Source: Pseudobutyrivibrio ruminis
Lineage (GTDB): Bacteria; Bacillota; Clostridia; Lachnospirales; Lachnospiraceae
NCBI GenBank assembly: GCA_015057305.1
Contig: SVES01000033.1
Location: 1 to 39,665, forward strand
DNA length: 39,665 bases
Direction: 5' to 3'
Part shown: in pieces, positions 25,405-33,689 of the stretch
Layout: each line of letters begins with the position of its first letter
Numbering within the stretch: the stretch's first letter is position 1
Translations under genes and position numbers: made by a program
The notes under the pieces: generated by a model
What the model was told of the DNA's origin: nothing
The model's input: only the letters and a program-made list of their open reading frames with translations
The model's database searches: none

Positions 25405-25437
25405 AAAAAGACACTGAAGTGTTATCCTCAGTGCCTT
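25405..25437 (-). terminator. Intrinsic terminator of the secreted 237-aa gene
   Basis: GGCACTGA ... TCAGTGTC stem followed by TTTTT in the minus direction. Confidence 0.8.
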
Positions 25438-25448
25438 ATGTAATCCAA

Positions 25449-26162
25449 TTAAAGCGAATTAAGATATTTTGACAGCTCATCCCTTGTAATTTCACCATTG
25501 CCATATTGAGCCATCTTCTTTGCTGCCTGCATTGCCTTGGCATTACTTCCAATCCTAAAGGTATCAATCCCAAAGTCAGGAGAAAAATCCTCGTGCAGAA
25601 TATATGCTGTTATCTCACCTACACAACTTCCAGTTGTATGATATGAAAATGTAACCGTATTGTTCCAACCAAAGCAGCCAATGAAATACTCTCCATTTCC
25701 CATATCAGAAGTTGTTGTACTAAATCCCAGTCCCTTCAAATAATTATCCATATCAGTCATAGTTGGAATCGTGGCATCTGCAACGGATGAAATAACAAAG
25801 GTATATGTAAATGGAGCTGACGATGAATTAGCAATAACTCCCGTATATGCTTTCGTAGCACCAACATAGGAACTAAGGTCATTTGTTCCAAGGACATCAG
25901 GATTAACTCCTGCAGAAAATTCTGCTATTTCGACCTGTTTTTTCCCTACAGTATAGGTACTAAGTGTTGAAGGGAAGAAACAATAAGCACTTACTGGACC
26001 ATTCACATTGTAATATGAACGTGTATTTTGGATAGTTCCAATAATGGTAACTTCATTAGCTGCATAAGCTACTTTCCCACCTAATGGCAGTTCTAAAAAC
26101 AATGTTAATCCAAGTGCCACTGAAAGAATTATAGTCATTGCTCTTTTTAAAACACTTTTCAT
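25449..26162 (-). CDS. Secreted 237-aa protein of unknown family
   Basis: A clear signal peptide (MKSVLKRAMTIILSVALGL..., cleavage near AYAANE at residue ~35). The mature part is Ser/Thr/Tyr-rich beta sequence (TIIGTIQNTRSYYNVNGPVSAYCFFPS, FTYTFVISSVADATIPTMTDMDNYLKGLGFSTT) with cysteines that could pair (CFF, CFGWNN, SCVGEI), and ends in a helix with DELSKYLNSL. GGGAAGC precedes the ATG. Three 28-bp palindromes lie 135-261 bp upstream. Extracellular role unknown. Confidence 0.8.
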   Translation of the reverse strand: MKSVLKRAMTIILSVALGLTLFLELPLGGKVAYAANEVTIIGTIQNTRSYYNVNGPVSAYCFFPSTLSTYTVGKKQVEIAEFSAGVNPDVLGTNDLSSYVGATKAYTGVIANSSSAPFTYTFVISSVADATIPTMTDMDNYLKGLGFSTTTSDMGNGEYFIGCFGWNNTVTFSYHTTGSCVGEITAYILHEDFSPDFGIDTFRIGSNAKAMQAAKKMAQYGNGEITRDELSKYLNSL

Positions 26163-26296
26163 TTGCTTCCCTCACTATTCAATATTGAAAGTTAATATGT
26201 GCCTGTAAGTGAAATTATAGCTCCTTTCGTAAATGCAAATATATAGCAAATTATTAATAATCCATAAACAAATTATAAATTCCAAAAATTTTTCTC

Positions 26297-26423
26297 CAAT
26301 AAATTGTTGTAGGACATTTTATTAACAAAATCTTTTATTTTCTGGGCAAAAAAATGTTGTACTACAAATTATTGACCAAAAAAAGTAATTCCAGCCAATA
26401 AAATGCAGTACAACATTTTATTG
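26297..26423. repeat. Array A: three 28-bp palindromes at 49-50-bp intervals
   Basis: Sites start at 26297, 26347 and 26396. Halves: CAATAAATTGTTGT/AGGACATTTTATTA; CAAAAAAATGTTGT/ACTACAAATTATTG; CAATAAAATGCAGT/ACAACATTTTATTG. The array fills the gap between the 264-aa gene end and the promoter region of the secreted gene. Its sites and spacers resemble the middle three of array B, so one array is a duplicate of the other. Confidence 0.85.
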
Positions 26424-26439
26424 AAAAAAGCCCTTAGTA

Positions 26440-27234
26440 TTAGTGAGGATATTTAAGGTCCACACTGAATATAACCTTTACAAGCAATGAATTAATACCT
26501 GCATTGATGTTCAAAAAGCTAGTCATAATATTTTCAACAAACACCTTTTTCACCTTATTAAATATTGAGCTTTCCTCATATGCAATCAATAAATAATGAG
26601 TCATAAAGTAAAATACAAATACGTGAGTCCAATCTAATCTATGGCGTCCTTCACGGGCAAAATCCAACGATGAGTACCAATCTTTTACCTCATCTCCAAA
26701 TGCTATAGTCCCGTCTCTATCCTCAAGATATTCATAATATTTCTTTACATCATATTTGGCTTCCAGAATCTTAAGTGTTTGAACCAAAAATCCCTTAAGT
26801 AACTGGTTATAATAATAAAATCCAGCATTTGCCATCACTGAAATATCTCCGTCCTTATATGCTATTTCGGAGCAATCTGCGAATTGAGCATTGATACTTG
26901 CTATGCTTTTTATAAGAATATCTACAGCCTTTTTGTCGTCCTCATAAACTCCAATCTTCTTATATAATTCATTTATATCCTCAGCATACCAATCAGCCAT
27001 AATCTCATAATTGAGCTTCTGTAATGCTAGAGCATACTTTAAACTAATAGCATCACCACATTCCTTATTTTTCTTTAATTCCTTCTTATAATCAACTTGT
27101 AAATTGTTATATAGAGTTAGGATTTCTTGGGGTACAGTTTGAAAACTCCCTGCCAAATCAAAAAACGGCTCATCATCGATAGTATGGTATGCAGCAAAGT
27201 ACAAAAATGATTCAAAATAAAAAAATGGTTTCAT
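26440..27234 (-). CDS. Hypothetical 264-aa protein between palindrome arrays
   Basis: A soluble, mainly helical acidic protein. It opens MKPFFYFESFLYFAAYHTIDDEPFFDLAGSF and continues with long amphipathic helices (LKYALALQKLNYEIMADWYAEDINELYKKIG) and a hydrophobic stretch (THVFVFYFMTHYLLIAYE) too polar for a safe membrane call. There is no HTH, so it is not an obvious palindrome-binding regulator. Array B covers its whole upstream region, so it is the best candidate for tight control by the palindrome-binding factor. Function unknown. Confidence 0.75.
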   Translation of the reverse strand: MKPFFYFESFLYFAAYHTIDDEPFFDLAGSFQTVPQEILTLYNNLQVDYKKELKKNKECGDAISLKYALALQKLNYEIMADWYAEDINELYKKIGVYEDDKKAVDILIKSIASINAQFADCSEIAYKDGDISVMANAGFYYYNQLLKGFLVQTLKILEAKYDVKKYYEYLEDRDGTIAFGDEVKDWYSSLDFAREGRHRLDWTHVFVFYFMTHYLLIAYEESSIFNKVKKVFVENIMTSFLNINAGINSLLVKVIFSVDLKYPH

Positions 27235-27337
27235 TATTACAGCCTCCGTACCAATATTTTATTTTCAGTTACCAGTCAATCATATCATATCGGCATATAT
27301 TTTTACACTATATTTCATTTATAGTAACGACAAATTT

Positions 27338-27563
27338 CAATAATATGTTCTTCAACAAACCATTGTAAAAATCCGCTAAAAATCCGCAATATACTGTCCT
27401 ACAACAAATTATTGACAAAATCTTTATTTTCAGGGCAAAAAAATGTTGTACTACAAATCATTGACAAAAAACACTGTAACTTTAGCTAATAAAATGCAGT
27501 ACAACAAAATATTGATTTTTTTTATCATTTTAGACCGATAAATTGTTCTACAACAAAATATTA
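27338..27563. repeat. Array B: five 28-bp palindromes at 49-51-bp intervals
   Basis: Starts at 27338, 27387, 27436, 27487 and 27536. Examples of halves: CAATAATATGTTCT/TCAACAAACCATTG, CAATATACTGTCCT/ACAACAAATTATTG, CGATAAATTGTTCT/ACAACAAAATATTA. The array fills the 330 bp between the 264-aa start and the tniQ stop, leaving no room for another gene. Confidence 0.88.
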
Positions 27564-27564
27564 C

Positions 27565-28383
27565 CTACTTCTCGTAAAGTCGAAATAATTCCCTTTCTGG
27601 AATTCCAAGTACATACCCTGCCTGTAAAACCGTATCTGTCCTAAAAAAGAATAAATTACGTCTTGCCTTTTTCAGATTATCTTCTGCACTATCAGATTCA
27701 TAGTCAGAATAAAGTGCTGCAAGCTTTTTTCCTCCTTTCATAAATCGACTAATAATATTTGTCATACCATAGTCCATATGATTACTAATAGAAAGTCTTT
27801 GGCTCATAAATCTGCTGACATACATTGAATACTTAATATCCTGTTCTGTTGCCTGTTCACAAGATTCATCTCTTTCGTTCTCCAATGGGAGAAGTGCAGG
27901 GAGCTTTCTTTTCCCAACTGAAATATCTATACTCTTTATTTTTACCATATGCTTTAAGCAGGCAGTTGTTAACTGATGTTTCCTATGGTAATAAGCTTCT
28001 CCATATTTTATGGCATCTTCCCTGGCACAAATAGGACAATATTTAAGCTGAAGCCTCATATTTCCATATCTGCCATAAATATTTTCTCCCCTTACAGCTT
28101 TCGAATATTCATCCTGTTTATTTGAAATTGAATCAAACGCTGTAAGATAAGTAAACATTGTATGATTAATTATAAGTTCTTTCTCTGGAATTCTTTTTGT
28201 CAGTGCCTCCATTACGTAAGGCTGCAAATGTCCTATACCATATGAATCAACCCTTGCGGTCATATCGCCATATATGTATTTCTTTGCAATACAGCTGGAA
28301 GGAATCCCCAAATGAAGATATAGCCTGCACATAATAGAATAAACCAATTCATCTTCATAAATATCTGGAAAATAAGCAATCAT
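27565..28383 (-). CDS. tniQ: TniQ/TnsD-like transposon target-selection protein
   Basis: 272 residues, at the short end (Tn7 TnsD is about 500). An N-terminal TniQ domain: MIAYFPDIYEDELVYSIMCRLYLHLG, then the zinc site CPIC (116-119) with YGEAYYHRKHQLTTACLKH giving H133/H136, C142 and H145. This is the typical order of TniQ. TniQ proteins bring the transposase-activating AAA+ protein to a chosen target; long forms bind DNA sites themselves, short forms usually work with another factor. Translation is coupled to tnsC by an ATGA overlap. No Cas or second targeting gene is in view. Confidence 0.88.
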   Translation of the reverse strand: MIAYFPDIYEDELVYSIMCRLYLHLGIPSSCIAKKYIYGDMTARVDSYGIGHLQPYVMEALTKRIPEKELIINHTMFTYLTAFDSISNKQDEYSKAVRGENIYGRYGNMRLQLKYCPICAREDAIKYGEAYYHRKHQLTTACLKHMVKIKSIDISVGKRKLPALLPLENERDESCEQATEQDIKYSMYVSRFMSQRLSISNHMDYGMTNIISRFMKGGKKLAALYSDYESDSAEDNLKKARRNLFFFRTDTVLQAGYVLGIPERELFRLYEK

Positions 28384-29579
28384 AACTCCACTACCTCTAT
28401 ATAATCCTTAAGTGCAGTAACTATATCATCCTTATGTTTTCTAGATAATTCTGCAAAAGAAAACTGATTACATTCTTTTGATACAAAGCCACCCGCATTT
28501 CGTACCTTAGCTCTGTTTTTGGTAATGGTCTTTTTTCCTTTATCGTTTTGAATGTATAAATGCAGTAATCCCATTCTTTCTTTATACGCCGTAGAAAGTG
28601 TTTCAATATCAAGAGATTCCTTCCCATTCATTATTGATATTTCCTGAGAATCGTGCAATAAAGCTATGACATTGCTCGGCAGTCCTTTTGTATGTTCAAA
28701 TATCCAGGCAAAAGTTTTTTCATCAAATATAGCCTTATGCCTTGTATAATTGTAACCTGCAACAGTACCCACAAGATTAATAAATTCCTCATTGTACGCT
28801 TTCCCATTATAATTCATACCTAAAGCCCTTCGAGCAAAAAACTCCTCCTGTTCAAAAAAGTTTCTACTTTCAGGTGTTCCGACCATCACAATGCTTGTAC
28901 CTGAATTATTTATTAGCTGGGTTAAAGCACCTATGAGATTTGTACCGTGTTTACTCTTTACAACGTTCTGAATCTCATCAATTATTAACACCCCGATATG
29001 ATTCAAGGCAACCTGACTCACAATACCTATCAGTACATCTGTAGTATGTCCTTTCGTATGCACAAAGGTAGAATAATCCATATCAAGCAATGTATCTACC
29101 TTCTTAATTATCTCAATTAGCAGGCTCTTTATGGAGCAATCAAATGGGCACTGCACAATAAGTACTGGTATGATTTTGGTAATGTCCGTTTCAATGATAT
29201 TATCAGCAAGGAGTCTTACTGCATTATCAATAGCAGATGACTTCCCTATTCCTGCAGTGCCTGTAATAAGGATAGAATCCGCACCACCTATAAGTCCATT
29301 GGATTTGTTTCTAATAATTGCCTTATGGTTTTCATTTCTTTGCAATACTGCCTTTTTTGACATCTTCTTATTTAGGCTTCTTGACAGGGCAACATACAAC
29401 TTCGAATATATTTCATAGCTCATTGCTGTAGGCACATATATCTCATAAAGCCTGTCCAGTAATGCAAGCCTCTCCTGTGCAGGCAACAGCCTTTCCTCTG
29501 CCTTGTACTCTGGCAATATGGTAAGTCTTTCTTCCAGTTCTTTTCCGCTAAGTAAAACTGGCAAATAATTATCGCCCAT
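28380..29579 (-). CDS. tnsC: TnsC-like AAA+ transposition regulator
   Basis: 399 residues from ATG 29579, which has AAGGAG 8 bases upstream; a longer frame to 29654 lies inside tnsB and lacks a ribosome site. Walker A GTAGIGKSS (107-115), Walker B LIIDE (198-202), sensor-like VGTPE (233-237). In Tn7-like systems this ATPase polymerises on DNA, bridges TniQ to the transposase and gives target immunity. It starts 4 bp after the tnsB stop. The C-terminus is basic (KNRAKVRNAGG), as expected for TnsA/TnsB contacts. Confidence 0.92.
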   Translation of the reverse strand: MGDNYLPVLLSGKELEERLTILPEYKAEERLLPAQERLALLDRLYEIYVPTAMSYEIYSKLYVALSRSLNKKMSKKAVLQRNENHKAIIRNKSNGLIGGADSILITGTAGIGKSSAIDNAVRLLADNIIETDITKIIPVLIVQCPFDCSIKSLLIEIIKKVDTLLDMDYSTFVHTKGHTTDVLIGIVSQVALNHIGVLIIDEIQNVVKSKHGTNLIGALTQLINNSGTSIVMVGTPESRNFFEQEEFFARRALGMNYNGKAYNEEFINLVGTVAGYNYTRHKAIFDEKTFAWIFEHTKGLPSNVIALLHDSQEISIMNGKESLDIETLSTAYKERMGLLHLYIQNDKGKKTITKNRAKVRNAGGFVSKECNQFSFAELSRKHKDDIVTALKDYIEVVEL

Positions 29580-29583
29580 ATTC

Positions 29584-31365
29584 TCACTCTCCTTGTGCTT
29601 TGATAAGTTTAATTTCACGTTTCCTATTTTCCCTGATATTTTTAATATCAGCATTTTTCCTTATGGTCTGGTTCCTTATAGTCAGAATATGTTCAGCAAG
29701 GTCAATCTGTGCCTGGAGGCTGTTTCTCTCTTCCCTCTGGACCAAAGCCTTTTGTCTTTGCTTTATTTTTTCAACTGTATCAACTGTCTTTCCTATAAAT
29801 CTTGTCTCAATCAGCTCAAATGGAATCATTCCTTCAGTAAGATAAATTGTTGAAACATCATAGGGATTATAGGAAACTTCCACTTCACCGCCTCTAAGGA
29901 ACTGCTCCTTAAAGTCTTGATTTGAATATCTTAAGGAATTTACTTTTAGCCCTTCCCTTGTAAAATTCGCTATAGTTCTTGGAAGCATAATTTTCGCTAA
30001 AGTATCTGAATCTGTGATTACCAGAGGACAATACCGCCTCATCTGATAGTTCCATATTTCATTACTGTATGGCCTTACTTCCATATCCAGCATTTCCTCA
30101 GTATAGGGGAAATCCTCTAATACTCTGGAGCCGTTATAAAACAATATGCATCGAAGCAAAATTGTCTCAAATTCCTTTAATGTAAATGCCGCATCTTTTC
30201 TATAATCTCTAGCACCTCTCTCCTGAAAGTTAGGCTCAACTATGCCCCTGCCTTTGAGAAAAGGTTTAAAGTACCCCTGCACCACATCAAAAAACTTTTC
30301 TATCGGTCCCTTTAGGTCTGGCCTATATGCAGGCAAATTATCAATGGTTATCCCCAGGTCTGTTATCTGCTCAAAGTTCTCTCCTTTGTACTCACTACCC
30401 TTATCCGTTATAAATGTTAATGGCAGTCCTTTACAGTTCCATTCTGTTTCTGATATCAGAATTCCAAAATCCCTGCAGTAATCTTTTTTATCGGTAAGCA
30501 TATTTTTCAGGAGACCAACAACAGAGTATATTCCCCCTTCCCAGCCCAGGGAATACCCCATACACAAGCTAGAATATGTATCTACACAAGCGGTAAGTAT
30601 TGGTCTTCCGACTACTTCACCTCTATCATTAACGAGGTAAATATCACATACGGTACTGTCAACCATACCCATAAGCCCAGAATATTCAGCATACGTCTGA
30701 ACATTCTCGCCAAGAAGCGGACGTTTATTTTTCTGATAATCTTTAATGCCATCTCTGGAAATAAAAAAGGTCTCAAGTTTTCTGGTTTTCCTATAAAAGT
30801 ATCTGAACTGGTTAAAGGTTGGATATTTTTCCAAAAGGGCACCTTTACTGTCAATATACCTGTCTTTTAGCATCTGAACATACGTAAAGTTCAGGGAATT
30901 CTTATTCACAGTATAAAAGTATTTATTCAGGGCATATCTAAAGTTTCTCTCATCAGCAGTAAGTTCTTTTCCCGCCTTATAATCCTTGGGTGCCAAAGCT
31001 GCTTTATCCTGATATACAAGGAATGTGATAAGGTAGCTTCTTACTGTCTGTTTGGAAATATTATGCAACGTAGCAATAGATGCAATAGCTTTGTTTCTCA
31101 ATGTATCATCTGCTAAAAAAGCTAAAATCCCAGCCACTATTACATATCTTTCATTGACCTTCACTTGTTTATCTGGTGAAAGGTCTTCATAAGACAAGAA
31201 TGGTTTTAATATCTCTTCTTCTGATGCTGGTTTCAAAGAAGAAATATAAGACCTGTCTTTCCAAAAAGGCATTTTCTGTTCATTGCAGTTGATAATAAGC
31301 AATTTGCCCTTACGTTCTGCAACTACTCTAAAGAGCAAACTATTATCCCTGTATAGTTCATTCAC
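29584..31365 (-). CDS. tnsB: TnsB-like DDE transposase
   Basis: 593 residues. N-terminal helix-turn-helix region (IATLHNISKQTVRSYLI, about 98-114), then an rve-type catalytic core with D236 (GMVDSTVCDIYL), D321 (FITDKGSEYKG) and E356 (LKGPIEKFFD). The D-to-E spacing of 35 is characteristic of this DDE class. A beta-barrel and basic C-terminal tail (ENRKREIKLIKAQGE) follow. TnsB binds the transposon ends and joins 3' ends to target DNA. It overlaps tnsA by 8 bp and carries its own GGAGGAG site. Confidence 0.93.
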   Translation of the reverse strand: MNELYRDNSLLFRVVAERKGKLLIINCNEQKMPFWKDRSYISSLKPASEEEILKPFLSYEDLSPDKQVKVNERYVIVAGILAFLADDTLRNKAIASIATLHNISKQTVRSYLITFLVYQDKAALAPKDYKAGKELTADERNFRYALNKYFYTVNKNSLNFTYVQMLKDRYIDSKGALLEKYPTFNQFRYFYRKTRKLETFFISRDGIKDYQKNKRPLLGENVQTYAEYSGLMGMVDSTVCDIYLVNDRGEVVGRPILTACVDTYSSLCMGYSLGWEGGIYSVVGLLKNMLTDKKDYCRDFGILISETEWNCKGLPLTFITDKGSEYKGENFEQITDLGITIDNLPAYRPDLKGPIEKFFDVVQGYFKPFLKGRGIVEPNFQERGARDYRKDAAFTLKEFETILLRCILFYNGSRVLEDFPYTEEMLDMEVRPYSNEIWNYQMRRYCPLVITDSDTLAKIMLPRTIANFTREGLKVNSLRYSNQDFKEQFLRGGEVEVSYNPYDVSTIYLTEGMIPFELIETRFIGKTVDTVEKIKQRQKALVQREERNSLQAQIDLAEHILTIRNQTIRKNADIKNIRENRKREIKLIKAQGE

Positions 31366-31726
31366 TTATCTGCTCCTCCTTGTTTATGACGATACCCCAA
31401 TTTTTCACTCCTTTCGCCTCCCAGAACTCCTTTGAGGCATCAAGAAGCTTAATATTCTTTGGCTTACAAATCTTTTCTCTAGGTATGCACTCCCTTACTC
31501 CAACTGTTCCGTCAGTATAAGTAATGTAAAAATCTGAGGTATAAGCCTTTGGTTCTTTGCCTATAAACACGCCTGCAAGTTCTACATTACAAACAAAACT
31601 TTCAACCTCCTCATTTTCCTCTAGTAACAATGCAAACCTGTAAGCCAAATCACTATAAACCTTGCATACACCGCATTTTGATAATTTCATTTTTGTTACT
31701 CTGGTCTTGATGTTCTTAATTTGCAT
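31358..31726 (-). CDS. tnsA: TnsA-like endonuclease subunit, small and with an unusual active site
   Basis: 122 residues; only the N-terminal nuclease domain of Tn7 TnsA is represented. A CxxC (C19, C21 region) starts it, then helix RFALLLEENEEVESFV (acid at 37-40), YTSDFYITYTDG (D65) and VGVRECIPREK (E79). In Tn7 TnsA the last element is QxK; here the lysine position is isoleucine, with R83/K85 nearby. TnsA cuts the 5' strands, so that movement is cut-and-paste rather than cointegrate. AGGAAGGAG precedes ATG 31726. First gene of the four-gene operon; its leader has a 19-bp inverted repeat. Confidence 0.75.
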   Translation of the reverse strand: MQIKNIKTRVTKMKLSKCGVCKVYSDLAYRFALLLEENEEVESFVCNVELAGVFIGKEPKAYTSDFYITYTDGTVGVRECIPREKICKPKNIKLLDASKEFWEAKGVKNWGIVINKEEQISE

Positions 31727-31741
31727 CTTTTGCTCCTTCCT

Positions 31742-31855
31742 GATTTTGTAATGTAAAACCCTAAAAACATCACCAAATCCCTAAAAGCACTTCGATTCTA
31801 AGATTTTTAGGGATTTTCCCTAAAAATCTCCAGAATGGTTTTACATTACAAAATC
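31742..31855 (-). promoter_or_regulatory. Inverted-repeat leader of the tns operon
   Basis: Perfect 19-bp arms GATTTTGTAATGTAAAACC (31742-31760) and its complement (31837-31855) enclose a perfect inner hairpin of AGATTTTTAGGG arms (31801-31829). The outer arm ends 15 bp before the tnsA ATG, next to its ribosome site. As RNA it would form a cruciform-like 5' UTR; as DNA, an operator pair. Confidence 0.7.
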
Positions 31856-32604
31856 CTTGAAATATATGTATTTTTATCTTTCCAAGCTGTGCAGCTTGGA
31901 TTTTTGAAGAAGCTCTATGTCTTTGGGAATTTTATTCAGAACTGAAGAGGTAAGATTTTTTATCCTCGGGACTCATCCTCCCTGAGTCATTTTGCTAACT
32001 ACTGGGAGCCAAATGGTGTGACTTAAGCGTTCATACTCAGCTCTTCTTACTCGGAGTCAATTGGTGTGTGTCAGGAGCCATAGATACGTTTTTTCAAAGG
32101 AAGCACCAAGGCGTCAATCCTGCATTTTTCCGATATATTTCAGGCTTTATTTCCTATGAACCTCTAGAAATAAGTCAAACTCGGGATTTTTGTGAATCAC
32201 ACCGTTTCAAAATCCCGTAGATAGTACATTTACTGATGTTACCGTTTGGCTCCTTTAAAGGCTTAGTTTGTGGCTCCAAGAGTCAAAAAAACGAGACCTA
32301 TCCCGAAGATAAGTCCCGTTTATGAGTCTTGTTTTTTTATGAGTCCCGTGTGTGAGTCCAGGATAAAAGATTTTGCCCTTTTAAGGCTAAAAAATTTTCA
32401 CAACAACATAGAGATATCTTCATACCAAATTTTAGGATGTTTTTAGGGAAATGTAAATCCAAAAAAACTGGATTTAGGCCTAAAAACGGACTTTTCATTA
32501 CTTTTTTATCGTTTTTAGGGGATTTCTATGTCCTATTTTTAGGGATTTATTATTTTTAAGAAAAAAGAAAAAGGTCTTAGTTTCCTAAAACCTTTTCCTA
32601 AAAA
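31759..32604. repeat. Repeat-rich gene-free region (candidate origin or operator region)
   Basis: The 891 bp between tnsA and the DUF5688 gene carries no gene. TTTTTAGGG or its complement occurs at about 31759, 31779 (short), 31804, 31818, 32440, 32479, 32512, 32536, 32584 (short) and 32597. A second family, GGAG(C/T)CAAAxGGTGTG, is seen at 32004-32022 and 32052-32068 and inverted in part at 32241-32253. TGTGAATCACA is a palindrome at 32191-32201 inside a 9-bp inverted repeat (CGGGATTTT, 32182-32217). GAGTCCCGT-like words recur at 31968, 32310-32360. Confidence 0.6.
32569..32596 (-). terminator. Intrinsic terminator of the DUF5688 gene
   Basis: AAAAGGTTTTAG GAAA CTAAGACCTTTT followed by TCTTTTTTC in the minus direction. 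Confidence 0.75.
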
Positions 32605-32617
32605 CAACTGCCAATCA

Positions 32618-33568
32618 TCAGCAAGCCGCTGAATCAGGCAATAAGGAAGAACCTAAAGTAGAGTTATCGTCCGACGTACAACCGTCATCAAATATAAAAC
32701 CGCTGTCCGTCTTCCTTAGAATGAAGTACTCATCTCCCAAAATATCCTCGGATTCTACAACTGTTTGATTAACTTCCTGAATCATCATATTAACAGCTTT
32801 CAAATCAATATTGCTGTTATATTTCATAAGTAGCAATTCGTGAATCGATGAAGGAATAACTATCAGGTCTGAATCAAAGCTATCCATAAGGATTTTTTGT
32901 GTTTCTGGTCTCATTATCATAAATGAACCATAATGCTGTGTCTCATTGCTGAGCACATAGAGATTTGGAACATCTGCATCTATAGAGGAATCTCCAAGCA
33001 TTGCAGCTAGAACACTCCCCATAGTCGGGAGTTTTGGTGTATTCTGTTCTCCACTGTTTGTTGTAGCATATTTATAAAGGTCATCAACAGATAAACCTTT
33101 TGCTTCTGCTATATCATCAGTGATAAGAACTGAGCCGTCTATTTCACCAACCTTTACCTGATATCTGAATATCACAGCATATCTTCCGTCAAATACAGTT
33201 TTAAATCGTAAATCTCTTAGTAGCTGCTCATTTCTCTGATAATTGACAAGTTCTCCAAAAATCTTCTCATTATCCAGATTTTCAAGTGAAAATCCTGGCA
33301 CAATGCCTCTTTTACTATTTTCATAAGTATCTACTATCTCTCGCATAATTTCTGAAAACTCACCACCGTGGGATAACTCCTCATAAAACTGTTCAAGATA
33401 GATTGTAGGAGCAAGATTTGTATCACAGCTCTTAATTGTAATTCCCTGAAGTGTAAGACCGTTATTCTTATGAACTGCCTTAACATCTACTGTTAGTTTT
33501 TCCGAATCTGGGAAATAAGATAAAATCTCTTTCTCAACTTTAGTAATAAATTCCTGATAATTCATCAT
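32618..33568 (-). CDS. DUF5688-family protein
   Basis: 316 residues. The opening MNYQEFITKVEKEILSYFPD, the segment GITIKSCDTNLAPTIYLEQFYEEL and DVPNLYVLSNETQHYGSFMIM match what I know of DUF5688, a family of unknown function common in Lachnospiraceae and often in several copies on mobile DNA. No signal peptide, membrane segment or catalytic motif is evident. GGAGGAAC precedes ATG 33568. It lies downstream of the primase-like gene, separated by 121 bp, and has a strong terminator. Confidence 0.7.
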   Translation of the reverse strand: MMNYQEFITKVEKEILSYFPDSEKLTVDVKAVHKNNGLTLQGITIKSCDTNLAPTIYLEQFYEELSHGGEFSEIMREIVDTYENSKRGIVPGFSLENLDNEKIFGELVNYQRNEQLLRDLRFKTVFDGRYAVIFRYQVKVGEIDGSVLITDDIAEAKGLSVDDLYKYATTNSGEQNTPKLPTMGSVLAAMLGDSSIDADVPNLYVLSNETQHYGSFMIMRPETQKILMDSFDSDLIVIPSSIHELLLMKYNSNIDLKAVNMMIQEVNQTVVESEDILGDEYFILRKTDSGFIFDDGCTSDDNSTLGSSLLPDSAAC

Positions 33569-33689
33569 AGTTTTTGTTCCTCCTTAGTTTCCGACTATAA
33601 AAGTCATAAGACACCATTTATAAGAAATGGTTTTATTGTTATCTCTATACTCTATGGAGGAACAACTATTATTATTACAAAAAATGGTT

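Noticed and set aside
26297-27563. Palindrome arrays as a CRISPR array (28-bp repeats, ~21-bp spacers)
   Set aside because: Repeats are imperfect and palindromic, spacers in arrays A and B are related to each other and AT-rich, and no cas gene is present.
27565-31726. CRISPR-associated transposon
   Set aside because: No cas gene or CRISPR array is seen within the window; only the Tn7-like core can be supported.
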